Assembly: GCF_026341275.1 (NCBI RefSeq)
Contig: NZ_JAIFZO010000002.1
Location: forward strand, 3,750,118 to 3,814,117
Length of the DNA stretch: 64,000 nucleotides
Source: Streptomyces ortus
GTDB taxonomy: Bacteria; Actinomycetota; Actinomycetes; Streptomycetales; Streptomycetaceae
Direction of reading: 5' to 3'
In this document: positions 40,965 through 49,050 of the stretch, piece after piece
Layout of the letters: each line of letters starts with the position of its first letter
Numbering within the stretch: position 1 is the first letter of the stretch
Notes under the pieces: generated by a model
What the model saw: the letters and a program-made list of their open reading frames with translations, nothing else
What the model was told of the DNA's origin: nothing
The model's database searches: none
Translations under genes and position numbers: made by a program

Positions 40965-40970
40965 GCGCCG

Positions 40971-41873
40971 GTGGACCTCACACTGCTGTACCGCGGCCCG
41001 CTCTCCTCGTGCGACTACGACTGCCCGTACTGCCCGTTCGCGAAGCGGCGGGACTCCACGGCCCAGCTGCGCGCCGACCGCACGGCACTTGAGCGCTTCA
41101 GCACCTGGGCGCGCGAACAGCGGCAGGACAGTCTCTCCGTGCTGTTCACCCCGTGGGGCGAGGGGCTGGTGCGCTCCTGGTACCGCCGCGCCCTCGTGGA
41201 ACTGTCGAACGAGCCGCATGTGCGACGGGTCGCCATCCAGACCAATCTGAGCTGCCGCACCGACTGGCTGCGGGACGCGGATCCCGACACCGTCGCCCTG
41301 TGGTGCACCTACCACCCCGGCCAGACACCGTACGAGCGTTTCCTCGCCAAGACCCACGCGCTGGCCGGTCTCGGCGTGCGGTTCAGTGTCGGGATCGTCG
41401 GGGTGCCCGACCACCTGGAGCACGCGCGGCGGCTGCGCGCGGAACTGCCGGGGCACGTCTACCTGTGGGTGAACGCCGCCGAGGGCCACACCTATACGGA
41501 CGCCCAGGCCGCCGAGTGGACCGAACTGGATCCGCTCTTCCCGTTCAGCCGGCATCCGCACCGCTCCGCGGGCATGCCGTGCCGCACCGGCGAGTCGGTG
41601 CTGTCCGTCGACGGCGAGGGCACCGTCCGCCGCTGCCACTTCGTGCGCACCGAGCTGGGCAACCTCTACGACGGCTCCTACCGTGCCGCGCTCGGCCCCC
41701 GGGCCTGTCCCAAGGAACTGTGCGACTGCCACATCGGATACGTCCACCTGGAGACGCTGCCGCTGTACGACGTCTTCGCGGGCGGCATCCTGGAACGTGT
41801 ACCGTCCGCATTTCCGGACCGCCCGCTGCTGCCCCTCGTCCCCACCGCCGGGCTCGGCGCCGGGCCCGGCTGA
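40971..41873 (+). CDS. STM4011-type radical SAM protein
   Basis: 300 residues from GTG 40971, six bases after the STM4012-type stop. The cluster motif CDYDCPYCPF (C-x3-C-x2-C) is at the extreme N-terminus (residues about 14-23). Further conserved parts are LFTPWGEGLVRSWYRRAL, RVAIQTNLSC, TYHPGQTPYERFL and GIVGVPDHL. The C-terminal third has extra Cys residues (GMPCRTGE, VRRCHFVR, CPKELCDCHIGY), suggesting auxiliary Fe-S clusters as in SPASM-type enzymes that modify peptides. No small precursor peptide was found next to it. It is the last gene of the cassette, followed after 39 bases by a zinc-ribbon protein. Confidence 0.9.
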   Translation: MDLTLLYRGPLSSCDYDCPYCPFAKRRDSTAQLRADRTALERFSTWAREQRQDSLSVLFTPWGEGLVRSWYRRALVELSNEPHVRRVAIQTNLSCRTDWLRDADPDTVALWCTYHPGQTPYERFLAKTHALAGLGVRFSVGIVGVPDHLEHARRLRAELPGHVYLWVNAAEGHTYTDAQAAEWTELDPLFPFSRHPHRSAGMPCRTGESVLSVDGEGTVRRCHFVRTELGNLYDGSYRAALGPRACPKELCDCHIGYVHLETLPLYDVFAGGILERVPSAFPDRPLLPLVPTAGLGAGPG

Positions 41874-41912
41874 TCGCCGCCGGACACCGCTCGCCCCGAA
41901 AGGAACCACCCC

Positions 41913-42197
41913 ATGATCATCTTTGGCACCAAGGGATACCTCTACCAGTTGGCGATACTGACGCTGGTGTGCGGCCGGTGCGGCAACCCCGCCGCGCACA
42001 CGCTCAGCAAGCGCGTCACGAAGTTCACCCTGTTCTTCGTCCCGCTGTTCCCCGTCTCGACGAAGTACGCGACCCAGTGCACGTTCTGCGGCGCACAGCA
42101 GAAGATCGGCAAGGAGCAGGCGGAGCAGTTGCAGGCGCAGGGCGCGAGCGGCCAGGCCCATGCGCAACAGCCGCAGCAGCAGCCCTACCAGGGCTGA
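41913..42197 (+). CDS. Zinc-ribbon family protein
   Basis: 94 residues from ATG 41913, with AAAGGA upstream. Two CxxC knuckles (VCGRCGNPAAH and QCTFCGAQQK) flank a hydrophobic stretch (FTLFFVPLFPVSTKYATQ), the arrangement of small zinc-ribbon proteins common in actinobacteria; a Gln-rich tail of repeats follows. The hydrophobic part may be a hairpin at the membrane. Function unknown. It follows the radical-SAM cassette by 39 bases on the same strand and may be its last gene, but similar genes are found alone elsewhere, so this is not certain. Confidence 0.8.
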   Translation: MIIFGTKGYLYQLAILTLVCGRCGNPAAHTLSKRVTKFTLFFVPLFPVSTKYATQCTFCGAQQKIGKEQAEQLQAQGASGQAHAQQPQQQPYQG

Positions 42198-42319
42198 TCC
42201 GGCCGCCGGGTCCCGGCCGGGGCGGGCTCGAACGACAGCTGTGCCCGACTTCTGTGTCACGGGAGTGCCGGACCGGGGGATACTGGGCCGGAAACGACGA
42301 CACTCCAGGGGTGGTCAGC

Positions 42320-42694
42320 GTGGACAGAGCGTGGGAGGCGGACCTCGTCGGCGGCCTGCCGGACGTGTCGTCCACACGGTCCACGGACACCCTCCAGGTG
42401 CGCCCACTGGCGGACCGGCCGGGCTGGCGGGCCGCCGGCGAGATCAGCCTGAGCACGCGCACGGCCTGGGAACGGGCCCTGGACAGGCTGGCCCGGGAGG
42501 AAGCGGAGGTGTGCCACTTGGAACTGTCGGCGATCACCTTCGTCGACGTCGCCGGTGTCTCCGCCCTCGCGGTGGCGGTTCAAGGTCTTCCCGAAGGACG
42601 TCGCATCATGATCGAACAGCCGCCCGCCGCCGTGGGACGTGTACTGGAGATGTTCTGGCCCGGCCTGCCGGGCGTCGAGGTGGTGGCGCGATGA
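42320..42694 (+). CDS. STAS-domain protein (anti-sigma-factor-antagonist-like)
   Basis: 124 residues if started at GTG 42320, which has AGGGG eight bases before; GTG 42311 is an alternative. The STAS fold is seen as LQVRPLADRPGWRAAGEIS, then HLELSAITFVDVAGVSALAVAVQ, where the Ser after DVAGV is in the place of the phosphorylated Ser of SpoIIAA-type proteins, and RIMIEQPPAAVGRVLEMF. Such proteins bind HATPase anti-sigma kinases. The gene overlaps the MEDS-HATPase gene by ATGA, so the two are a coupled partner-switch pair. It is probably cytoplasmic; the sigma factor it would free is not in this window. Confidence 0.84.
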   Translation: MDRAWEADLVGGLPDVSSTRSTDTLQVRPLADRPGWRAAGEISLSTRTAWERALDRLAREEAEVCHLELSAITFVDVAGVSALAVAVQGLPEGRRIMIEQPPAAVGRVLEMFWPGLPGVEVVAR

Positions 42695-43617
42695 CGGCCC
42701 CGCCCTCCGAATCGTTCCTGCATCCCGCCCTCTTCTACCGGGACGAGGAGGAGTACGTGGACGGCACCGTGCCGTTCATCCGCGAGGGGCTGGCGGCCGG
42801 CGAACCGGTCGCGGTCGCCGTGCCCGGACCGCGACTGGACGTCGTGCGGTCCGCGCTGGGGGACGCCGCCCCGGACGTGCGCTTCATCGACATGACGCGG
42901 GCGGGACGCAACCCCGGACGGATCATTCCCCGGGTGCTGCGCGTGTTCGCCGACGCCCACCCGGCGACGCGCGTCCGGATCATCGGTGAGCCGATCTGGC
43001 CCGAGCGCACCGGAGTGGAGTACCCGGCCTGCGTACAGCACGAGGCACTGATCAACTCCGCGTTCGAGGGCCGGGACGCGACGATCCTGTGTCCGTACGA
43101 CGAGGCCGGACTCGACGAGCGGGTGCTGACCGACGCGTACGCGACCCATCCGGTGGTCATATCGGAGGGCCGACGGCGCACCAGCCCGTCCTACGCGCCC
43201 GAGCGGGTGGTCGAGCGGTACAACGAACCGCTGCCGGTCACGGAGGGCACGGAGGGGTACGTCTTCGGGGCGGACGAGCTGCCGGCGGCCCGGTACTTCG
43301 TGGGCGAGCGGGCCGCGCGGTTCGGCCTGTCCGGCGTGCGGCTGGACGACCTGGCGCTGGCCGTGGCCGAACTGACCACCAACAGCGTGGTGCACGGCGG
43401 CGGTTCGGGCACGGTGTACGTGTGGGCCGAGGACGGCCAAGTGGTGTGCGAGGTGCGCGACAAGGGACAGCTGACGGATCCGCTCGCCGGGCGGCGCCCT
43501 TCACCGCCCGCGCAACTGGGCGGGCGCGGGTTGTTGTTGGTGAACTACCTCATGGATCTGGTACGTGTGCACACCGGTCCCGACGGCACGGTCGTCCGCT
43601 GTTACGTGGACGTCTGA
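42691..43617 (+). CDS. MEDS sensor domain - HATPase anti-sigma-type protein
   Basis: 308 residues from ATG 42691. Residues about 10-170 match the MEDS domain (HPALFYRDEEEYVDGTVPFI; FIDMTRAGRNPGRIIP; CQHEALINSAF-type segment), a sensory module first seen in DcmR. Residues about 195-305 are a GHKL ATPase of the RsbW type: ARFGLSGVRLDDLALAVAE-LTTNSVVHG (N box), VVCEVRDKG (G1) and LGGRGLLLVNYLMD (G2). The usual job is to bind a sigma factor or phosphorylate a STAS protein in response to a signal; the coupled STAS gene upstream is the likely partner. A convergent terminator follows. Confidence 0.86.
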   Translation: MTAPPSESFLHPALFYRDEEEYVDGTVPFIREGLAAGEPVAVAVPGPRLDVVRSALGDAAPDVRFIDMTRAGRNPGRIIPRVLRVFADAHPATRVRIIGEPIWPERTGVEYPACVQHEALINSAFEGRDATILCPYDEAGLDERVLTDAYATHPVVISEGRRRTSPSYAPERVVERYNEPLPVTEGTEGYVFGADELPAARYFVGERAARFGLSGVRLDDLALAVAELTTNSVVHGGGSGTVYVWAEDGQVVCEVRDKGQLTDPLAGRRPSPPAQLGGRGLLLVNYLMDLVRVHTGPDGTVVRCYVDV

Positions 43618-43657
43618 GGGCCCTCAGGCGACCTGGGGACCCTCAGGGGCCAGGGAG

Positions 43658-43687
43658 CCGGCAGGGCGGGCGAGGTCGCCCTGCCGG
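43658..43687. terminator. Bidirectional terminator hairpin
   Basis: Perfect 11-base arms CCGGCAGGGCG (43658-43668) and CGCCCTGCCGG (43677-43687), 8-base loop, between the convergent MEDS-HATPase and SRPBCC genes. Confidence 0.78.
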
Positions 43688-43708
43688 ACGCCCGTGGGGT
43701 GCGGCCGG

Positions 43709-44167
43709 TCAGCCGGGGGTGATGCGACCGCGCCAGGAACCGGACGCGCCGCCGCCCTGCTCGATGTACTCCTTGAAGCGCTTCATGTCCCCCTTGACCC
43801 GGCGGTCGATCGTCCCCGTCAGGTCGGCGGCCTGCTCGGCCACTCCGGTGGGCTCCACGTCCATCACGAGCTGGACCCGCGTACGCGTGTCGTCCAGCCG
43901 CTGGAAGCTGACCGTGCCCTTCTGCCGGGTGTCACCACTGGTGGTGCGCCAGGTGATGCGCTCGTCGGGGAACTGGTCGACGATCTCCGTGTCGAACTCG
44001 CGCTTCACTCCACCGATCTTGGTGGTCCAGTGGTTGTGGCGGTCGTCGACCTGCCTGATCTCCTCCACGCCCTCCATGAACTTGGGGAACTCCTCGAACT
44101 GGGTCCACTGGTTGTAGGCGACGCTGACGGGGACCTCGACCTCGACCGCTTCCTTGACCGTGCTCAT
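43709..44167 (-). CDS. SRPBCC / polyketide-cyclase-like protein
   Basis: 152 residues from ATG 44167, with AAAGGAG upstream on the minus strand. The START-like SRPBCC fold is clear: VEVEVPVSVAYNQWTQFEEFPKFM, WTTKIGGVKREFDTEI, ITWRTTSGDTRQKGTVSF and a long C-terminal helix (RVKGDMKRFKEYIE). These proteins bind hydrophobic ligands or act as cyclases/dehydrases; this subgroup is a frequent stand-alone actinobacterial protein, sometimes linked with stress sigma regulons. No biosynthetic partner is adjacent. It is divergent from the BrkB/YihY gene by about 150 bases. Confidence 0.87.
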   Translation of the reverse strand: MSTVKEAVEVEVPVSVAYNQWTQFEEFPKFMEGVEEIRQVDDRHNHWTTKIGGVKREFDTEIVDQFPDERITWRTTSGDTRQKGTVSFQRLDDTRTRVQLVMDVEPTGVAEQAADLTGTIDRRVKGDMKRFKEYIEQGGGASGSWRGRITPG

Positions 44168-44316
44168 CAGGTGGCTCCTTTCCCTGTGGATCTCGTCTCG
44201 GCGCGGCGGGTACCCGAAGAGCGTCCTCCTACAACTCGATGGAGCCATTGCTTCCGGTCGGCGGCCGTCGTCGCCGGTCGGCGCATGGGCGGGGCGGGTC
44301 GGGATACCCGGCCCCC

Positions 44317-45348
44317 ATGTCAAGGACACCGAATTCCGAGCAGCAGACTCCGGGCCCGCCGGAGCAGGAGACTCCGGGCCCCTCGGAGCAGATAGAGGAA
44401 CGGGCACCGGACAGCCTCCGCGAGTTGCCGAAGCGGTCCTGGCTGGCCGTTCTGAAAGGCACGGTCAAGGAGTTCCAGGACGACGAGCTGGCCGACCGGG
44501 CCGCGGCACTGACGTACTACGGGGTGCTGTCGATGTTCCCGGCGCTGCTGCTCCTGGTCTCGCTCCTGGGCATCGCCGGCAAGTCGGCGACCCAGGAGGT
44601 CCTGGACAACCTCCAGAAGCTGGCTCCCGGCTCCGCGCGGGACATCATCAGCGACGCGGTGACGCAGTTGCAGGGCCGGGGCGGCATCGGCTCCCTCATG
44701 GCCCTGGTCGGTGTCGTCCTCGCCGTGTGGTCGGCCTCCGGTTATGTGGCGGCCTTCATCCGCTCCGCCAACGCCGTCTACGACATGCCGGAGGGACGTC
44801 CCGTCTGGAAGGTGCTGCCCATCCGCGTGGGCGTGACGGTCGTCCTCCTGGTGCTGGCGGTGATCAGCGCGCTGATCGTGGTGTTCACCGGTTCGCTGGC
44901 CCGCCAGGCGGGCGGCGCGCTGGGGATCGGCGACACGGCGCTGACGGTGTGGTCGATCGCGAAGTGGCCGGTGCTGGTCGTGCTCGTCACCATCATGATC
45001 GCCCTTCTCTACTGGGCGACACCGAACGTCAAGGGCCGCGGCTACAAGTGGATCACCCCCGGTAGCGTGCTGGCCCTGTTGATCTGGCTGGTCGCCTCGG
45101 CCGGATTCGCGTTCTACGTGGCGAACTTCGGCTCGTACAACAAGACCTACGGCACGCTCGCCGGTGTCATCGTCTTCCTGGTCTGGTTGTGGATCACGAA
45201 TATCGCGATCCTGCTCGGGCTGGAGTTCGACTCCGAGATGGCCCGGCAGCGCGCCATCGCGGGCGGTCTGCCGGACACCGAGGAGCCCTATGTGCCGCCC
45301 CGGGACACCCGCGCGTGGAGCGACGAGGAGCAGCGCCGGATGGAATGA
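44317..45348 (+). CDS. YihY/virulence factor BrkB family membrane protein
   Basis: 343 residues from ATG 44317; the upstream in-frame extension to 44239 is not needed although the ribosome site at 44317 is weak. A Pro/Glu/Ser-rich cytoplasmic N-terminus of about 30 residues with an EQxTPGP repeat precedes six hydrophobic segments. Family signatures are DRAAALTYYGVLSMFPALLLLVSLLG, LAVWSASGYVAAFIRSANAVYD and YKWITPGSVLALLIWLVASAGFAFYVANFGSYNKTYG shortened here to its main pieces. Function in the family is unsettled; early claims of RNase BN activity were withdrawn in favour of an inner-membrane transporter-like protein. It is followed by a convergent class V aminotransferase gene. Confidence 0.9.
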   Translation: MSRTPNSEQQTPGPPEQETPGPSEQIEERAPDSLRELPKRSWLAVLKGTVKEFQDDELADRAAALTYYGVLSMFPALLLLVSLLGIAGKSATQEVLDNLQKLAPGSARDIISDAVTQLQGRGGIGSLMALVGVVLAVWSASGYVAAFIRSANAVYDMPEGRPVWKVLPIRVGVTVVLLVLAVISALIVVFTGSLARQAGGALGIGDTALTVWSIAKWPVLVVLVTIMIALLYWATPNVKGRGYKWITPGSVLALLIWLVASAGFAFYVANFGSYNKTYGTLAGVIVFLVWLWITNIAILLGLEFDSEMARQRAIAGGLPDTEEPYVPPRDTRAWSDEEQRRME

Positions 45349-45391
45349 GGGGCCGCGCGGAATGTCGGAGCGAGCGTGCCGGCCGGTCGTC

Positions 45392-46633
45392 TCAGCCGGC
45401 CGTGCGCGCGAGTTCGGCGAAAGCCGCCACGGCCCGGTCCAGTTCGGCACGGGTGTTGTAGTAGTGCGGTGAGAGGCGTACCAGGGGGTGGACGTCCCGC
45501 ACCTCCGTGTCGAACTGGGTGTGTTCGGGGACGGTCGTGCTGACGTTGATCCCCTGCCGCGCGAGCGCCGCGGCGACGTCCGCGGTGGGTACGGCGTCCA
45601 CCTTCGCGGTGACGATGGCGCACCGGACCCGCCCGAGGTCGTACGTGCTGACGCCGGGCAGGGCCTCCAGGGCTTCGCGCAGATACGTGCCGAGGGCCAT
45701 GGCCCGCTCCCCGATCAGGTCCATGCCCAGGTCCAGGGCCTGACGGACGGCCGCGCCCAGGCCCAGGACGTTGGCGTAGCTCGCCTCCCAGGTCTCGAAG
45801 CGCCGTGCGCCGGAGTGCCAGGTGAAGCTCCGTTCGCCGTCCCAGGTCGCTGCCTCGATGTCGCTGACGAACGGGTCGAGGTGGTCGAGGGCCTCGCGGC
45901 GCACCCACAGGAAGCCGGTGCCGCGCGGGCCCCGCAGGAACTTGCGGCCGGTGGCGCTGAGCATGTCGCAGCCGATCCGGGTGACGTCGAGGGGGAACTG
46001 CCCCACGGACTGGGTGGCGTCGAGCAGGAACGGCACGCCGGCGGCTCGCGCGATCCGGCCGATCTCGTGCGCGGGGTTGACCAGGCCGCCGCTGGTGGGG
46101 ATGTGGGTGACACCGATGAGCCTGGTGCGCTCGTCGATCAGTGCGGCCAGCGCCTCGGTGTCGAGCCGGCCGTACTTGTCGTCGGGGACCACCACGATCT
46201 CCGCGCCGGAACGCCGGGCGGTCTGCAGATAGGCCAGCACGCTGCTGCCGTACTCGGCCCGGCCGGTCAGGATGCGGTCGCCCGGCGCGAAGGTCATCGA
46301 GTAGAAGGCGGCGTTCCACGCGTGCGTGGAGTTGTCGAAGAGCGCGATCTCGTCGGGCTGCCCGCCCACCAACCGGGCGATGTCCGTGCGGGTGGCGTCG
46401 ATGCGGTCCTGTTCCTGGCGGGCGGCCTCGTATCCGCCGATGTCCGCCTCCAGCTCCAGATGGGTGGTCATCGTCGTGAGGGTCCGCCGCGAGAGCAGTC
46501 CGGCTCCGGCGTTGTTGAGGTGCGTCCGGTGTGCGGTACCCGGGGTGTCTTGACGGAGCGCCTCGATGTCCAGGCCGGGGTGTGCCACGCTGCCGTGTTC
46601 CACGGTGCCGTGTCCAAGGCTGGTGGATTCCAT
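45392..46633 (-). CDS. Class V PLP-dependent aminotransferase / cysteine-desulfurase-like
   Basis: About 413 residues if started at ATG 46633; an upstream in-frame ATG at 46774 exists but the extra part looks non-coding. Fold type I class V pattern: HLNNAGAGLLSRRTL, ALFDNSTHAWNAAFYSM, GRAEYGSSVLAYLQ, FLLDATQSVGQFPLDV with the cofactor Asp and Gln, and LSATGRKFLRGPRGTGFLWV in which the Lys would hold PLP. Relatives include isopenicillin N epimerase, hercynylcysteine sulfoxide lyase (EgtE) and cysteine desulfurases; no egt or Isc genes are adjacent, so the substrate is not known. It is divergent from the NLR-like gene with about 180 bases between. Confidence 0.87.
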   Translation of the reverse strand: MESTSLGHGTVEHGSVAHPGLDIEALRQDTPGTAHRTHLNNAGAGLLSRRTLTTMTTHLELEADIGGYEAARQEQDRIDATRTDIARLVGGQPDEIALFDNSTHAWNAAFYSMTFAPGDRILTGRAEYGSSVLAYLQTARRSGAEIVVVPDDKYGRLDTEALAALIDERTRLIGVTHIPTSGGLVNPAHEIGRIARAAGVPFLLDATQSVGQFPLDVTRIGCDMLSATGRKFLRGPRGTGFLWVRREALDHLDPFVSDIEAATWDGERSFTWHSGARRFETWEASYANVLGLGAAVRQALDLGMDLIGERAMALGTYLREALEALPGVSTYDLGRVRCAIVTAKVDAVPTADVAAALARQGINVSTTVPEHTQFDTEVRDVHPLVRLSPHYYNTRAELDRAVAAFAELARTAG

Positions 46634-46815
46634 GACGAGGTGTTTCCATCCGTCCGCCCTTCGTACTCCTGCCCCGCACTCCCCGGCCCCGCGAGGAGGA
46701 GAGCCGTCGGTCACCGGGTTCGCGGATATCGATCTCCTGCGCGGAAAGGATCCCTCGAAGGCATGAGAGGTCATGGGTCGTCATGCGTACGACGTACACG
46801 GGGCGGAGGGCGCGA

Positions 46816-49050
46816 GTGCCGGGCGAGGGGCACAGGTCCCACAACGAGGTGCGCGGCGAGGTGTACGGCTCGGTCGTCCAGGCGGGCTCCGTACAGGGCG
46901 GTATCCACATCGGTGCGCCGCCCGCCGCCGTCCGGCAGACGCCCTGGCAGTTGCCGCCGCTCGTACGGGTGGTCGACCGGTCGTCGGAGCTGGCGGCCCT
47001 TGAGCGTCACCGTGCCCGTGCCGAGCGGGACGGCCGGCCGGCGCTGGCCGCGGTCAGTGGACTGGGCGGGGTGGGCAAGACCACGGTCGCCCTGCGATGG
47101 CTGCACGGCCTGCGCGGCCGGTTTCCGGCCGGTCAGCTCCACGCCGACCTGGGGGCGCAGTCGCCGGACGGGCCGGAGCACCCGGGAGAGATCCTCGCCC
47201 GTTTCCTGCGTGCCCTGGGCATTCCCGCCCAGCAGGTCCCGGCGATGCTCGCCGAGCGAACGGTGCTGTACCGGTCGTTGACCGCGGACCGGAGCCTGGT
47301 GGTCCTGCTCGACGACGCGGCGACCGCGGCCCAGGTCCGGCCGTTGCTGCCCGGCGGCGGCAGCGTCGTCGCGGTGACCAGCCGCAGCAGGCTGCCGGGG
47401 CTGATCGTCGACGGCTGTTATCCCCTCCACCTGGAACCGCTCGCCCCCGAGGCGGCCGTCGAACTGCTCTCGGACACCCTCGCGGACGGGCGGGTGGGCG
47501 ACGAGCCCGAGGACGCCCGCACCCTGGTCGCGTTGTGCGCGGGGCTGCCGTTGGCCGTGCGTATCGCGGGCGCCCGGCTCGCGGCGCGCCCCGGGCGCAG
47601 GATCGCCACGATGGTCCGCTCGCTGGCCGCGGAGCATCAGCGACTGGAGGCCCTGGCCATCGACGGCGACCACAGTGTCCGAGCGGCGCTCGATCTGTCG
47701 TACCGGACGCTGCCGCCTCCGGCGGCCCGGCTCTACCGATTACTGGGGCTGCACCCCGGCCGCGAGTTCGACGCCTCGGTGGCCTCGGTGCTGCTCACCA
47801 CGGAGGCGGACGCGGCACGGGCCCTGGACATACTCCACGAGGCGAGCCTCCTCGTCGACGCGCCGGGAGAACGGCATCGCTTCCACGATCTCGTACGGCT
47901 GCACGCCGCCGAGCGGGCGAGGGAGGAAGAGTCGCCGGTGGAACGTGCGGAGGCCGTGCGCCGGATCGCCGACCACTACCTGGCGAGCGCGACACGGGCC
48001 GAGGAGATCATCGACCCCCAGCACCGCACCATGGCCCGGGACTACGGCTCCGTCCCGGTGCTCGTCGCGGACATGGGAGCCGGCCCCGACGCGGCCTTGG
48101 ACTGGCTGGAGCGCGAGCTGCCCAATCTGATGGCCGTGGTCCACCAGGCCAGGTCCGCCGGACTCCCCACCGTCTGCTGGCAGCTCGCCGACGCGTTGTG
48201 GCCGCTCTTCCTGCGGCGGAAGTTCCACGACGACTGGTGCGCCGCACACCGGGAGGGGCTGGCGGCGGCACGGGACCTGGGGGACACGGTGGCCGAATGC
48301 CGGATGCTGACCTCGGGCGGACTCGGGGAACTCGACGCCGGCCATCCCGGCCGCGCCCTGGCGATGTTCGAGCGGGCGGCCGAGCTGTTCCTCGGACGCG
48401 GTGACCTGCTCGGTCATGCCCGCACGCTCAACTACCGGGGGCTCGCCCTGCGAGGACTCGGGCGTCCGGACGAGGCGGCCGGGTACTTCGCGCGTGCCGC
48501 CACGGAGTTGCCGGACCATGGGGACAGGCGGGCCGGAGCACTGGCCCGCCTCAACCTCGCCGACCTCGCCCTCACGACCGAGCAGGCCGGGGAGGCCGGG
48601 CAGACCGACGAGGCCAGGCAGACCGGAGAGACCGAAGAGGCGAGGCAAGCCAGGGAAGCCAGGCAGATCGTGTGGGCCGAGGAGGCGATCCGTCATGCCG
48701 GTGCCGCCCGCACCACGCTGCTGGACGTGGGCGACACCTACAACGCAGCGCGCGCGGCCACCCTTCTGGGCCGTGCGCAGCTCGCCGCGAACCGGCCCGG
48801 CCAGGCGGCGGAACTGCTGTCCTCCGCACTGGCCGTCCTGCGCGGCATGACGGCGAACTACGAGACGGCCCGCGCCGTCGAAGGCCTGGCGGAGGTCTCC
48901 GAGCGACGCGGGCAGACGGACCTCGCCCGGACCCACTACCAGGAGGCGCTCGACCTCTATGCGTCCGTGGGCCGGTCCGGGTACGACGAGGCCGAGGCGG
49001 TCCGCTCCCGGCTCCGGCGGTTGGAGCGGGGCGGACCCGACGGGTCGTGA
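46816..49050 (+). CDS. NLR-like NB-ARC-TPR protein with N-terminal RHIM/PP-like motif
   Basis: 744 residues from GTG 46816, chosen because GGAGGG lies five bases before; ATG 46783 would add 11 residues. Residues about 10-32 hold a glycine-spaced motif (NEVRGEVYGSVVQAG then SVQGGIHI) like the amyloid signalling motifs of NLR proteins. Residues about 55-340 are an NB-ARC ATPase: Walker A SGLGGVGKTT, Walker B LVVLLDDA, VAVTSRSRLPG, GLPLAVRIAGARLA and the MHD-like HDLVRLHAAE. The C-terminal 300 residues are TPR repeats (SGGLGELDAGHPGRALAMFE; NYRGLALRGLGRPDEAAGYF) with an inserted Glu/Ala/Arg/Thr-rich linker. Such STAND proteins sense a ligand through the repeats, oligomerise and trigger an effector. 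Codon 309 is TTA. The 3' end overlaps the convergent small gene by 94 bases. Confidence 0.87.
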   Translation: MPGEGHRSHNEVRGEVYGSVVQAGSVQGGIHIGAPPAAVRQTPWQLPPLVRVVDRSSELAALERHRARAERDGRPALAAVSGLGGVGKTTVALRWLHGLRGRFPAGQLHADLGAQSPDGPEHPGEILARFLRALGIPAQQVPAMLAERTVLYRSLTADRSLVVLLDDAATAAQVRPLLPGGGSVVAVTSRSRLPGLIVDGCYPLHLEPLAPEAAVELLSDTLADGRVGDEPEDARTLVALCAGLPLAVRIAGARLAARPGRRIATMVRSLAAEHQRLEALAIDGDHSVRAALDLSYRTLPPPAARLYRLLGLHPGREFDASVASVLLTTEADAARALDILHEASLLVDAPGERHRFHDLVRLHAAERAREEESPVERAEAVRRIADHYLASATRAEEIIDPQHRTMARDYGSVPVLVADMGAGPDAALDWLERELPNLMAVVHQARSAGLPTVCWQLADALWPLFLRRKFHDDWCAAHREGLAAARDLGDTVAECRMLTSGGLGELDAGHPGRALAMFERAAELFLGRGDLLGHARTLNYRGLALRGLGRPDEAAGYFARAATELPDHGDRRAGALARLNLADLALTTEQAGEAGQTDEARQTGETEEARQAREARQIVWAEEAIRHAGAARTTLLDVGDTYNAARAATLLGRAQLAANRPGQAAELLSSALAVLRGMTANYETARAVEGLAEVSERRGQTDLARTHYQEALDLYASVGRSGYDEAEAVRSRLRRLERGGPDGS

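Noticed and set aside
42160..42690. Extension of the MEDS-HATPase frame back to 42160.
   Set aside because: The STAS gene occupies this stretch in another frame, and the MEDS domain starts right after ATG 42691, which overlaps the STAS stop.
46846..46911. Reading VVQAG as a collagen-like or adhesin repeat.
   Set aside because: There is a single copy, it is at the N-terminus of an NB-ARC protein, and the Gly spacing fits NLR amyloid motifs better.
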